From positions 1 to 10,920 of the forward strand of contig NZ_JBQHVU010000031.1 of the NCBI RefSeq assembly GCF_052064335.1: a DNA stretch of 10,920 nt. The letters are read 5' to 3'. Source of the DNA: Weimeria sp002480925 (GTDB lineage Bacteria; Bacillota; Clostridia; Lachnospirales; Lachnospiraceae). The notes beneath the pieces were generated by a model that was given only the letters and a program-made list of their open reading frames with translations, was not told the DNA's origin and made no database searches. Shown here in pieces: positions 1 to 7,549 of the stretch. A program made the position numbers and the translations under genes. Position 1 is the stretch's first letter; every line of letters starts with the position of its first letter.

Positions 1-16
1 ATGTATATACTAAAAA

Positions 17-41
17 AGCGTGCCGCAAAATGCAACACGCT
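17..41 (-). terminator. Possible Rho-independent terminator (minus strand)
   Basis: The arms AGCGTG and CACGCT form a 6-bp stem around a 13-base loop. Read on the minus strand, the stem is followed at once by a run of six T (bases 11-16 region), so a terminator would act on leftward transcription. On the plus strand the A-run precedes the stem and no T-run follows. It could also be part of the end of the decayed insertion sequence beside it. Confidence 0.4.
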
Positions 42-100
42 CTGGTAGGAATATTTAGTTAACTCAGATAATAAAATGCAGTTTTTGTGACGCCGGAGGG

Positions 101-1189
101 AATTTTAATTTAGCGTATGACACCAAGATGAACGAAAGTGAACTTGCCGAGTATGTCCGTCAGAAGGGTCTGTTTGTCGAGCAGATAAAAGCTTGGAAAG
201 ACGCTTGTCTTCAGGCAAATGGCGGCGTTGCCAAGTAGGCTGCCGAGCTCAATAAAAACTCAAGGAATCCGAGAAGGAGAAAAAGAAGCTGGAGAAAGAG
301 CTGCGTCGTAAGGACAAGGCTCTTGCCGAGACAGCTGCTTTACTGGTTCTCAGAAAAAAAGCAAATGCGATCTGGGGGGATCCAGAGGACGAATGATCAG
401 TACCTCAGATCGCGAGAAAGCTGTCAAACTGATCAGAGAGGCCGTTGTTGCCGGGTGCCGTTCACCCCGAGCCTAAAAATAAGCACAGTCAGTCAGAGCG
501 CCAGAGGATCGTTGATATCTGTAATAGCTCCGACTATTCCAGTATGCCGCCTTGTGAAATCGTTCCTGCTCTTGCAGACAAGCCTGTGCACAGGACCGTC
601 ACAACTCATGTGGCCACAGGGCCAAACCAGGTCTGGATGTGGGACTGACCTACCTCAACGGACCAGTTAAGGGACAGTTTTACTACCTGTATCTGATCTC
701 AGATTTATTCAGTCGTGACATCATCGGCTGGGAAGTTTGGGAAGAACAGACAGATGAACTGGCCAGTGTACTGATACGCCAAACCTGCCTGAAACAGCAG
801 CGTCTTTCCACACAGCCACTGGTTCTTCACTCCGACAACGGCTCTCCAATGAAAGGGGCTACTATGCTTGAAACGCTTTATAAACTCGGCATCACACCTT
901 CTAATTCACGGCCGCGTGTCAGCAATGATAACCCATATGCTGAGAGCTTGTTCAAAACTTTGAAATATCGTCCAAATTATCAGCCGAAAGGATTTGAAAA
1001 TCTGGGCGAAGCTGACCGTATTGTGGAAAAGCATCACGAGCTCACGAACAGGCAAAAGCAGCTCATCCGGCGAGGAGGAATGGTCGTCCTACCAGAGACT
1101 GGACGCTCCCAGAAAAGGTCTATCTGAATCCTGACAGGCAGGATGGACAGACAACGATTAATGACCAAGTGGAATCGGTAAGTGCCTGA
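101..1189 (+). pseudogene. Decayed IS3-family transposase (OrfA/OrfB remnants)
   Basis: This was an IS3-family DDE transposase. The OrfA tail starts with MNESELAEY (from 128), meets a TAG at 236-238 where Gln is expected, loses one base near 255, and continues as a Lys/Glu-rich coiled coil ending ALLVLRKKANAIWG and a stop at 394. OrfB starts at an overlapping ATGA (393), then shows internal deletions near 470 and 585. The rve core is spread over frames: first Asp in WMWD (~645, followed by a one-base loss), second Asp in LHSDNGSP (~838), Glu in NPYAESLFKTLKYRP (~945). A last frame reads RDWTLPEKVYLNPDRQDGQ to a stop at 1189. All three catalytic residues survive but no frame joins them, so it is inactive. 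The N-terminal helix-turn-helix part of OrfA is missing. It sits directly upstream of the defence genes and may mark how they arrived. Confidence 0.88.
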
Positions 1190-1228
1190 AATGTCTCAGA
1201 CACCTGCCATAAATAATTTCAACTTTTA

Positions 1229-1261
1229 CTGACAACTACCTTGACATTGAGCAATTGTCAG
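1229..1261. repeat. Inverted repeat at the right edge of the IS3 remnant
   Basis: CTGACAA (1229-1235) and TTGTCAG (1255-1261) are perfect 7-base inverted arms, with TTGACA (1241-1246) between them. The site lies about 40 bases after the last transposase codon, where an IS3 end is expected. No matching left end is visible, so the terminal repeat is not proven. The TTGACA could also act as a -35 element, but no good -10 sits 16-18 bases downstream of it. Confidence 0.3.
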
Positions 1262-1273
1262 ACAGGGAGACCA

Positions 1274-1309
1274 TTTGATATAGCTGCGGATACGTTAAAA
1301 TATTTTAAC
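1274..1309 (+). promoter_or_regulatory. Candidate promoter with 16-bp palindrome upstream of the defence genes
   Basis: GTTAAAATATTTTAAC (1294-1309) is a perfect 16-base palindrome in the 180-base leader before the large gene. TAAAAT inside it (1296-1301) could be a -10 element with a weak TTTGAT (1274-1279) 16 bases upstream. If so, a dimeric regulator bound to the palindrome would cover the -10. The leader is AT-rich, so a palindrome of this kind can arise by chance. Operator function is inference. Confidence 0.3.
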
Positions 1310-1371
1310 AAATTAAATAGCTCTGTTTGAATAATATTAAAGTAACTTTTTATTGAAATTAAATCTTTACT

Positions 1372-4300
1372 ATGTCTATTTATAACAACGTACATCCGGA
1401 TCATCCTTTAAACGCATTTATAAGTTCATTGTGTGATGATGACTTTGCCAAAACTCCAGATGAATATCAGAAGCGCAAGAAATACTGTGTTATAAGACGG
1501 GAGCTTCAGCTACTTCTTGAATCAACGCATCTTTTTATTATCTATAATTTTGATGAAGAATACGCATCTTCTAGGTCTACACGGAATCAGTATCTTCATT
1601 ATCTGGACAGATGTGATCTTGTTGTCTTCTTAATTGATAATAAAGACGGCATTTCTGATGGAGTTCGTAAAGAGTATAAAGAGGCTATAGAAAAGAATAA
1701 AAACTGTTACTACATTATCTGCAATCATGATGATGCTCCTAAAACGGAGATACAGGAGAAGCTAGAATCATCTGCTATTGATAAACCAAGATTTAAGGCA
1801 ATTAAAGAATTTGAAAAAGCTGCAGAGGTTGCCTATAAATCGGTAATGTCGGATCTTATCTTTCATTATCAGTTTGAAGATGAAAAGCAGAAGAAAAATG
1901 CACCTTCAGAAAACATTTTGGATGCTTCTAATAGTATTAGTTCCTTCAGTGTAGTTAATACAGCGAGCCTTGAAGTATTTGAAAGTGAAAATGAATCTGA
2001 TTTATCTGATGAGCAGGTCTCGGAAACTCAAGCTGTTTCATTGAGAGGTTATTTTAATGGGGATAAAGCAACCTGTAAAGCAGATATAACCGCTAAATCA
2101 GAAAAAGCTTCTGAAGTAGTTGATGAAAATCAGAGTCCAAAGGTCAGGCAGGATAGTAGGCATAGTAAAAATCATAAGACATATAATTTCCATTTTGATA
2201 AGAGGTTTTATGATGCGCCGAAGGAACTGGCAACATATTTATATGACTGCATGGTTTTAGGTGGACCAAGGGCTTTTGAATTTAAAAATGCTAACAAGAC
2301 TAGAACTACACCGATTGTTGCAGATACACTGCAATTCTTGTCAACATTAATCGGTAGATCTGCGTTTGAAAATGATTCTTTTGATAATTTGACAAATCTT
2401 ATTATTGATAAGCAGGATACTCTTCTAAAGCCTATTGTTGCTCAGAGGTTATTTGCAATAAAGTCTTATCATTATGGTAACGTGCAAGATGCAATAGATC
2501 ATATACATAGGGCTTTAGACATTGCCATCGAGATCAACAAAGCTGTTGATTTTGCAGATTCTGATAAATCCTTGGAATCTAAAGATCCACAAATTATGGC
2601 CGAAAAAGACAAGTCTAGTAGTATACCTGAATGGATTTTAAATGATATTGCGCTCGATCTTCGAAATATGATCTCCATCAATGCCAAAATTGAAAATAAT
2701 CTTGAATTGGGATTCGGTATTGGAAATGAAGGTCAGCAAATTTTAGATGATTCGTCTGAAACTGTTTATTACCCTTTGATTGATCGAAATGAAAATTATT
2801 TTTATGAAAAGATAATTGAACGGTATGAAAAGAACTACCTTCAATCCCCGTATACAGTCTTATTTGGCAGCTCTTTCGATCATGTCTTTAAATTTATAGC
2901 AGATATTTATTGGATTGCTTTATTAAACGGTTCATTTACTCAGGTAGAAATTACGAGTCAGCGGCTAATCACAGCGCTTAGAATGCTTGTTAATACATAT
3001 GATGATCATCTCCCAGTAGTTGAACTCTTCAGATTGATACTAATAAGAAACGAAAAAATTAAAGAGAATATAGGTGACATCTTAAGAACTTATCATGGGG
3101 ATACCGATATTCTGAATGCTCAAGAGGCAAAATCAATTTTTCAGAGTATTGAATGGATGCCAATAGATATCTTACGAAATCAAGCTGAGTTCGAATTTGT
3201 AGCAAATTTTTCCTGTTACTGTGATGATGAGCTATTCAAAAAATGCATAATTCGGCCTTTAGATAATACTTTGAGCTGGGCAAAAAACCCCAAACGAATT
3301 TACCTGAACGACGAAGATAAGTTTAGATTTTATGATGGCTTAATCAATCGTGGGTTGCCTGGTAAGATGGTTGATTTTGCCCTTACACTTTTTGAAAATA
3401 CTAAAGCACTGGAAACACTGACTGCTTTGAAAAGAGATGTTTGCAAGCATCTCAGAAATATTGACTATAGTCAAATAGATAAGACAAAGGTTGACAAACT
3501 TTTAAATGAACTTATACCAATGTTTTCATTAGATGATAGTGTGGATAATGTTGATATAGATAACAATATAGTTGAAGGAGAAACTGAGCATACTGGAGCT
3601 GAATCGGAAAAAAATGACAAGTCAACCAGCTTTCACAGATCTCTAACGATAGAGTTTAAGGATAATCAATACCTTATTGGTGTACTTATCCAGATAGCAC
3701 TTTCAGCACCAGAGTATAAGGAACGAATCAAGGATGTAATTAAAGTCGCACCTGCAGAGTATGTAGAATCATTCAACCTTGAAATAGATGTATCCGAATA
3801 TAAAAATGATAAATCAATTGACATTTACAAATATATAAAATCATATCTTGATGCTGGACATGCTAATGCTAAGGCGGCAAAGAATGGTACACTTACAGAA
3901 GGTGTAAATTACTATGAGGTGATTCGAAACATTATCGAGAGTACTAATGTAGAACTGACTAATGCTCAGGTTGAAGAGATTATCAAGTATGCGTTAACTT
4001 TCTTAAGTGTCACAAAGCAACGTGTGGGTCAGAGAGTAACTTGTTGTGAAGTGCTTTCGTTGTTAATTTGCAGATATAAAAAAGCCTTTGATTGGAAATC
4101 CCTATCACGGCTGTTATATGAGAAGAAAAATGAGCTCACTGAAGCGGAGAGTGATTTCTTTTTTCATGATTCTCCCATTCAATTACAGTGTGCTTATATC
4201 ATGCTGCTTACATTTGGTGGATATGCTGGAAATGATGTGCTAATCAGCATACTATCTTCGATTGGAAACGAACAGGAATATGTCAGAATACGTTGTCTTG

Positions 4301-4650
4301 AAATACTGACTGAAAATTTAAAAATTGACAATGGTGGGAAATTGAGGAAAGCCGTTGTTAATACTATTAGTACATTTACTTTATTCTCATCTGGAACTCA
4401 TGAGCGGGATACTAAGTACAATTGTGTGAAGTGCTTGATTGAACTTACTCGATATGCAGAGACAAAAGATATTGCACTTCGTCAGCTTATGCTCTTTATG
4501 GATAGTGGGATGGCAGAAATAAGACTTGCTACAGTTGCCAGGGTTAAGGATTCAAAGTTTAAGCATAATCCTTATGTTGATGCAATTATGGGTAAAGCAA
4601 GAGTGGATCACCATTACTTGGTGAGAAAGGCTGTAGAATCTGCAGATTAG
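1372..4650 (+). CDS. Large protein with N-terminal DUF4062/TIR-like domain and C-terminal HEAT-like repeats
   Basis: A 1092-aa protein I do not recognise as a named family. Residues ~38-165 look like a DUF4062/TIR-like fold: a strand THLFIIY followed by an acidic loop, then CDLVVFLID (81-89), then VRKEYKEAI with Glu101 where TIR-type enzymes keep their catalytic Glu, then a strand CYYIIC. Residues ~168-270 are a charged, Ser/Glu-rich linker. Residues ~270-720 are mostly helical, with one TPR-like stretch near 358-392. An acidic insert at ~722-752 separates a second helical part. Residues ~930-1090 show repeated helix pairs of HEAT type. No membrane helix and no P-loop is evident. The ATG is preceded by an AT-rich stretch with no clear ribosome site, which leaves the start open. 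It lies 106 bases before the ThsB-type gene on the same strand. Role as sensor, second nucleotide enzyme or regulator is inference. Confidence 0.85.
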   Translation: MSIYNNVHPDHPLNAFISSLCDDDFAKTPDEYQKRKKYCVIRRELQLLLESTHLFIIYNFDEEYASSRSTRNQYLHYLDRCDLVVFLIDNKDGISDGVRKEYKEAIEKNKNCYYIICNHDDAPKTEIQEKLESSAIDKPRFKAIKEFEKAAEVAYKSVMSDLIFHYQFEDEKQKKNAPSENILDASNSISSFSVVNTASLEVFESENESDLSDEQVSETQAVSLRGYFNGDKATCKADITAKSEKASEVVDENQSPKVRQDSRHSKNHKTYNFHFDKRFYDAPKELATYLYDCMVLGGPRAFEFKNANKTRTTPIVADTLQFLSTLIGRSAFENDSFDNLTNLIIDKQDTLLKPIVAQRLFAIKSYHYGNVQDAIDHIHRALDIAIEINKAVDFADSDKSLESKDPQIMAEKDKSSSIPEWILNDIALDLRNMISINAKIENNLELGFGIGNEGQQILDDSSETVYYPLIDRNENYFYEKIIERYEKNYLQSPYTVLFGSSFDHVFKFIADIYWIALLNGSFTQVEITSQRLITALRMLVNTYDDHLPVVELFRLILIRNEKIKENIGDILRTYHGDTDILNAQEAKSIFQSIEWMPIDILRNQAEFEFVANFSCYCDDELFKKCIIRPLDNTLSWAKNPKRIYLNDEDKFRFYDGLINRGLPGKMVDFALTLFENTKALETLTALKRDVCKHLRNIDYSQIDKTKVDKLLNELIPMFSLDDSVDNVDIDNNIVEGETEHTGAESEKNDKSTSFHRSLTIEFKDNQYLIGVLIQIALSAPEYKERIKDVIKVAPAEYVESFNLEIDVSEYKNDKSIDIYKYIKSYLDAGHANAKAAKNGTLTEGVNYYEVIRNIIESTNVELTNAQVEEIIKYALTFLSVTKQRVGQRVTCCEVLSLLICRYKKAFDWKSLSRLLYEKKNELTEAESDFFFHDSPIQLQCAYIMLLTFGGYAGNDVLISILSSIGNEQEYVRIRCLEILTENLKIDNGGKLRKAVVNTISTFTLFSSGTHERDTKYNCVKCLIELTRYAETKDIALRQLMLFMDSGMAEIRLATVARVKDSKFKHNPYVDAIMGKARVDHHYLVRKAVESAD

Positions 4651-4713
4651 TAAGGCGACAGTGGTGAGAGTTTTAAATTTCACGTGTTCTGTAATGATAA
4701 AAGGATAGAATAG

Positions 4714-4719
4714 TATAAT
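4714..4719 (+). promoter_or_regulatory. Candidate -10 box for thsB-thsA
   Basis: A perfect TATAAT lies 38 bases before the thsB start, in the 106-base gap after the large gene. No convincing -35 is found 16-18 bases upstream. It suggests thsB-thsA may have a promoter of its own in addition to read-through, but in AT-rich DNA a single box is weak evidence. Confidence 0.35.
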
Positions 4720-4756
4720 TAATATAGTAAAGCCAAGATAAAGGATAAGCAGATTA

Positions 4757-5257
4757 ATGGCATACAGAAATAAGGTATATGTAAGTTTTGACGCTGACTC
4801 AGATATTAATTATTATCGTTTGATGCGGGCGTGGACACAGAATGACAATACAAATTTTAATTTTTATGATGCTCACGATGTGAATAATAATTATGATAAG
4901 TCAGAAGCATCGATTAAAGCATCTCTTGAAGAACGATTCAGGAACTCTAAAGTGTTTGTGCTTTTAGTAGGCGAACATACAAGATTTCTATATAAGTATG
5001 TTCGTTGGGAAATAGAACAGGCGATAAGAAGAGAACTTCCAATTATAGTTGTAAATATTAATGGTATGAGGCAAATGGATGAGGAGAGGTGTCCAGCCAT
5101 AGTTAGGAATCAGCTCGCTGTACATATCTCATTTAATGAAAAAATACTTCAGTTTGCCTTAGAAAACTGGCCGGATGAGGACGCAAGATATAGGCGAGAA
5201 GATAAAATAGGACCATTCCAATATAACTATGATGTATATCGAAGGCTTGGATTATAA
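4757..5257 (+). CDS. thsB: ThsB-type TIR-like (MTH538/DUF1863 family) protein
   Basis: A 166-aa single-domain TIR-like protein of the family used as ThsB in Thoeris defence. The first strand is KVYVSFDADSD with the following YYRLMRAW helix; FNFYDAHD gives the second strand; a helix of SIKASLEERFRNSK leads to VFVLLVGEHT, a family hallmark; and YVRWEIEQAI carries Glu85, the expected catalytic Glu. The next strand is PIIVVNING. Family knowledge: ThsB senses phage infection and converts NAD+ to an ADP-ribose-type signal; in type II Thoeris this is histidine-ADP-ribose. AAGGA at 4741-4745 is an adequate ribosome site 11 bases before ATG. The length is normal for the family and the frame is intact. 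The gene is followed after 14 bases by the membrane macro-domain gene, the expected partner. The enzymatic product in this system is inferred from architecture. Confidence 0.88.
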   Translation: MAYRNKVYVSFDADSDINYYRLMRAWTQNDNTNFNFYDAHDVNNNYDKSEASIKASLEERFRNSKVFVLLVGEHTRFLYKYVRWEIEQAIRRELPIIVVNINGMRQMDEERCPAIVRNQLAVHISFNEKILQFALENWPDEDARYRREDKIGPFQYNYDVYRRLGL

Positions 5258-5271
5258 TATTATCATTGCAT

Positions 5272-6168
5272 ATGAATTGGCTTAAGGACAGGGTAAGGGT
5301 ATTAAAAAATACATTTGGATCTAAAAAGAAGATGTGGGGATATTTTGTAAATATCGCCGCAGTTTTTGGTGCTATTTCAGGAATTGTTGACATTTTACAA
5401 TTCTTATTTCCAAAAGTGGATTTTGGTATATCCTTTATATGTGGAGGCTTAATTCTCGCAGGAATCATTATCATTCCATATTTCTGGTATCGGAAACCAC
5501 TAAACTGGGTTCGTACTCTAACTGATTCTGATATCAAAATTCAGCTTATTGTGCGGGATATTTTCAAAACAAAGGCCGATGCCTTTGTGATTCCTACATG
5601 TACCACGTTTGATACTACTCTAGAAAATGAGTTTATAAGTGTCCATAGTGTTCAAGGACAATTCGAAGAAAAGTTTTTCAATAATAACATTAACGAGTTG
5701 GATTGTAAGATTGAAGATGGTCTAGAGGGGAAAAGTTGTACTGAACTGCACAGAATACATACTAAAAGCAATCGTTATCCAGTGGGAACGGTTAGCGCTA
5801 TTACTGTAAATAGGGATAGGTATTACTTTACTGCAATAGCGGATGTTAATGAAAATGGAGTCCCAGAAAATGCTACAGTAGCAAACATATCTAGAGCCAT
5901 TAGTGGCGTGTGGAAAGAAATTCGGTTATGTGGCCATAACGAATCGTTAGCAATCCCTCTGATTGGCACAGGAAAAGCCGGTATTCCAGATGCAAAAGTC
6001 GAGGATGTTATAAAAATGACTATTGATAGTTTTATAACAGATACAAGGAATAACACTAGACAGGCTACAAATGAGCTCATTATCTGTATTCATCCTAAGG
6101 ATTTCGATAAGATAAAAAATATTGATGAAATGGTTAACTATCTTGATTACAGTTGCAGGTTTAGGTAA
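5272..6168 (+). CDS. thsA: Type II Thoeris effector ThsA: two membrane helices plus macro domain
   Basis: A 298-aa protein. Two hydrophobic helices lie near residues 22-46 and 51-72, joined by a very short loop, so both ends face the same side, presumably the cytoplasm. Residues ~86-285 form a macro domain of the DUF6430/ThsA-macro type: the strand QLIVRDIF, ADAFVIPTC, the loop YPVGTVSAI, and near the end LAIPLIGTGKAGIP (227-239), the glycine-rich phosphate-binding loop typical of macro folds, followed by an amphipathic helix and a strand LIICIHP. Family knowledge: in type II Thoeris the macro domain binds the TIR-made signal and the protein assembles in the membrane, causing cell death or growth arrest. 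I start it at ATG 5272; an in-frame TTG at 5266 is possible and neither has a clear ribosome site, so translation may be coupled to thsB, which ends 14 bases upstream. Confidence 0.85.
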   Translation: MNWLKDRVRVLKNTFGSKKKMWGYFVNIAAVFGAISGIVDILQFLFPKVDFGISFICGGLILAGIIIIPYFWYRKPLNWVRTLTDSDIKIQLIVRDIFKTKADAFVIPTCTTFDTTLENEFISVHSVQGQFEEKFFNNNINELDCKIEDGLEGKSCTELHRIHTKSNRYPVGTVSAITVNRDRYYFTAIADVNENGVPENATVANISRAISGVWKEIRLCGHNESLAIPLIGTGKAGIPDAKVEDVIKMTIDSFITDTRNNTRQATNELIICIHPKDFDKIKNIDEMVNYLDYSCRFR

Positions 6169-6176
6169 AACACTTA

Positions 6177-6478
6177 ATGTTAACTAAAAAAAAAGGATGT
6201 TTCCATATTCTTTTTTGGAAGGTATTACCATATAAAGTCCCTATTGCGGCGCAGACAATGCTAGCTCTTATGTCTGATATGGAAGGTGCTGATGTAAATT
6301 ATGTGTTCGATGATTCACCCAATATAAGAATGCAAAATATGCATCTATGTGTTTTTCCACTAAGTGACTGTTCAGTGGTCATGGCATTTTATCACAAGCG
6401 TGATAGATATTATAAAGGGTTACTTCATCAATTTCATTCTATTACAGATGGTAAAAAGCTGAAGTACCTAAATTGGCT
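6177..6478 (+). pseudogene. C-terminal gene fragment of unknown family, joined to repeat DNA
   Basis: From ATG 6177 about 100 codons look like real protein: PIAAQTMLALMSDMEG, then MHLCVFPLSDCSVVMAFYHK, then GLLHQFHS and KKLKYLNWL. The alternating strands and helices resemble the tail of a larger soluble protein, whose start has been lost. Coding character ends abruptly at 6478, where the 36-bp repeat begins; the frame then runs through repeat and scar DNA to a stop at 6558-6560. The start follows thsA by only 8 bases and lacks a good ribosome site; a run of nine A (6185-6193) lies just after it. It may be the remnant of a further defence-island gene. I do not recognise the family. Confidence 0.5.
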
Positions 6479-6514
6479 TACTTTCCGTTTGAACCAAGTC
6501 ACGCCGCGGAGGAG
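6479..6514 (+). repeat. 36-bp direct repeat, copy 1
   Basis: Thirty-six bases from TACTTTCC to GGAGGAG are identical to 8651-8686. The core TTTGAACCAAGTCACGCCGC (6488-6507) also recurs, inverted and with slight change, at 7637-7659. The copy separates the end of the truncated fragment at 6177-6478 from the IS91-like remnant. Read on the plus strand it could encode YFPFEPSHAAEE, continuing into a hydrophobic stretch; read on the minus strand it could encode RGVTWFKRKV. Which reading, if either, was ever coding is not clear. Confidence 0.8.
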
Positions 6515-6619
6515 GTGGTATATGCGTTTTTACTATCACTTATCAATATTTTTATTCTGATGAATGCAGCTGGATTCGCAAATGAAAACTTCATCAAAAA
6601 GTATCAGGGCATGACCTTC

Positions 6620-6643
6620 AGGCCGCCTTCATTCAGGCGACCT
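6620..6643 (-). other. Hairpin downstream of the IS91 transposase tail
   Basis: On the minus strand GGTCGCC and GGCGGCC pair over seven bases (one G-T pair), extended by one A-T pair, around an 8-base loop. It lies 10 bases after the stop of the fused recombinase/transposase ORF. There is no T-run directly after it, so it is a weak terminator. A sub-terminal hairpin at the 3' end of an IS91-type element is the alternative. Confidence 0.35.
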
Positions 6644-6652
6644 CGAGGGGAA

Positions 6653-7372
6653 TTATTCATTCCGCTGAGGATTGTTCATTGTCCGGTAAGGATTGCCGGG
6701 ATAGACGGTGCTGCGCAGCATGTGTATGAGATTCAGACAGAATGTCTTACGGCAGTTGGTCAGGTATACGGAATAACGGATGCGGTTGAAATGTGATGGC
6801 AGTACATGCTTGAGAAACCGTCTTATGAATTCCATGCCGCTGACAGTCATGGCATATCTGTCTGAGCGGTTCTTGCTGCGTGAGATGTATATGTTTTCTG
6901 TGCTCATGTGGATATCTCCACAGTGCAGACGGCACAGCTCACTTACACATATGCCCGATGAATACAGAAGTGCGATCTCGGCCTTGTGCTTCGGATTGTC
7001 TATCGCATTGATGATGGAGATGACTTCTTCCTGTGTGGGAACGACAGGCAGTTTCTCATCAAAGCGGAGAAGAGGAACCTCCCGCCTGTCCCAGTCCTTG
7101 TGAAGGACGTAGTTATAGAAATCCCTCAGCTGACTGATAAAAACGTTGATCGTGCGCGGATTGAGCTTTCTGACATCCTTGAGATACTTTTCGTATGAAC
7201 GTATCTCCTCCCATGTGACGTCAGAGAGGCTCCTGCCGGGAAGATTTTCTTCTACCCAGTTGATGTAGTTTGTAAGGTATGATGTGTAAGTGGCGATCGT
7301 TCCTGTTGCCAGGTCACGTATCGAGAGTATGTCTCTGTTCTTTTCAAGAAGAGCGAGGTTTGTGTCATTCAT
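6653..7372 (-). pseudogene. Tyrosine recombinase N-terminus fused in frame to an IS91 transposase C-terminus
   Basis: The 239-aa frame has two origins. Residues 1-~175 are a tyrosine recombinase: a SAM-like core-binding domain (TIATYTSYLTNYINWVEE, then NPRTINVFISQLRDFYNYVL) and the start of the catalytic domain (KAEIALLYSSGICVSELCRL). The first catalytic Arg of the G-I-R-V-S-E-L motif is Cys142 here (codon TGT, one C-to-T change from CGT). Residues ~177-239 match instead the tail of IS91 transposases: MEFIRRFLKHVLPSHFNRIRY, then LTNCRKT. The HxxR and Tyr of the recombinase are gone, as is the HUH nuclease part of the transposase. A deletion near 6845 apparently joined the two neighbouring genes in frame. 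AGGAGG sits well placed before the ATG, so the protein could still be made, but it cannot be an active recombinase. Confidence 0.82.
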
Positions 7373-7491
7373 GAAAATATCCTCCTGTTGGATCTCTGGT
7401 GTCTTTAGTATCAGAAATCTGCGGGAGGTGCCCTGAGGCTATTGAAAAATCTTTCAGAATGTTGTATGCTCATTAGTACCGCATGGTGGAA

Positions 7492-7549
7492 CCTTACGGA
7501 ATGATGCTATTGGGTCGGCAAACACAACAACGATCATCCGTAGGGTTTT
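7492..7549 (+). other. Long-loop hairpin followed by T-run
   Basis: CCTTACGGAATGAT (7492-7505) pairs with ATCATCCGTAGGG (7533-7545) with one bulged A and one wobble, around a 27-base loop. TTTTCTTTT follows directly. This could end plus-strand transcription, or be the 5' (origin) end of the IS91-like remnant on the minus strand. The loop is long for a terminator. Confidence 0.4.

Noticed and set aside
323..670. 115-codon plus-strand frame as a gene
   Set aside because: It is a composite of wrong-frame reading through the decayed IS3 transposase; the recognisable transposase pieces lie in other frames.
2499..2687. Minus-strand frame inside the 1092-aa gene
   Set aside because: It is short, antisense to an intact gene, and without start signals.
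5133..5537. Minus-strand 134-codon open frame over thsB/thsA
   Set aside because: It lies opposite well-supported coding sequence, has no ribosome site, and its product looks like antisense of the membrane helices.
6780..7198. Plus-strand open frames across the recombinase remnant
   Set aside because: They are antisense to clear recombinase sequence and show no protein-family features.
7478..7549. T-box-like leader (GGTGGAACC before a hairpin and T-run)
   Set aside because: No specifier stem or AG box was recognised, the downstream gene is not an aminoacyl-tRNA or amino-acid gene, and the hairpin fits an element end better.
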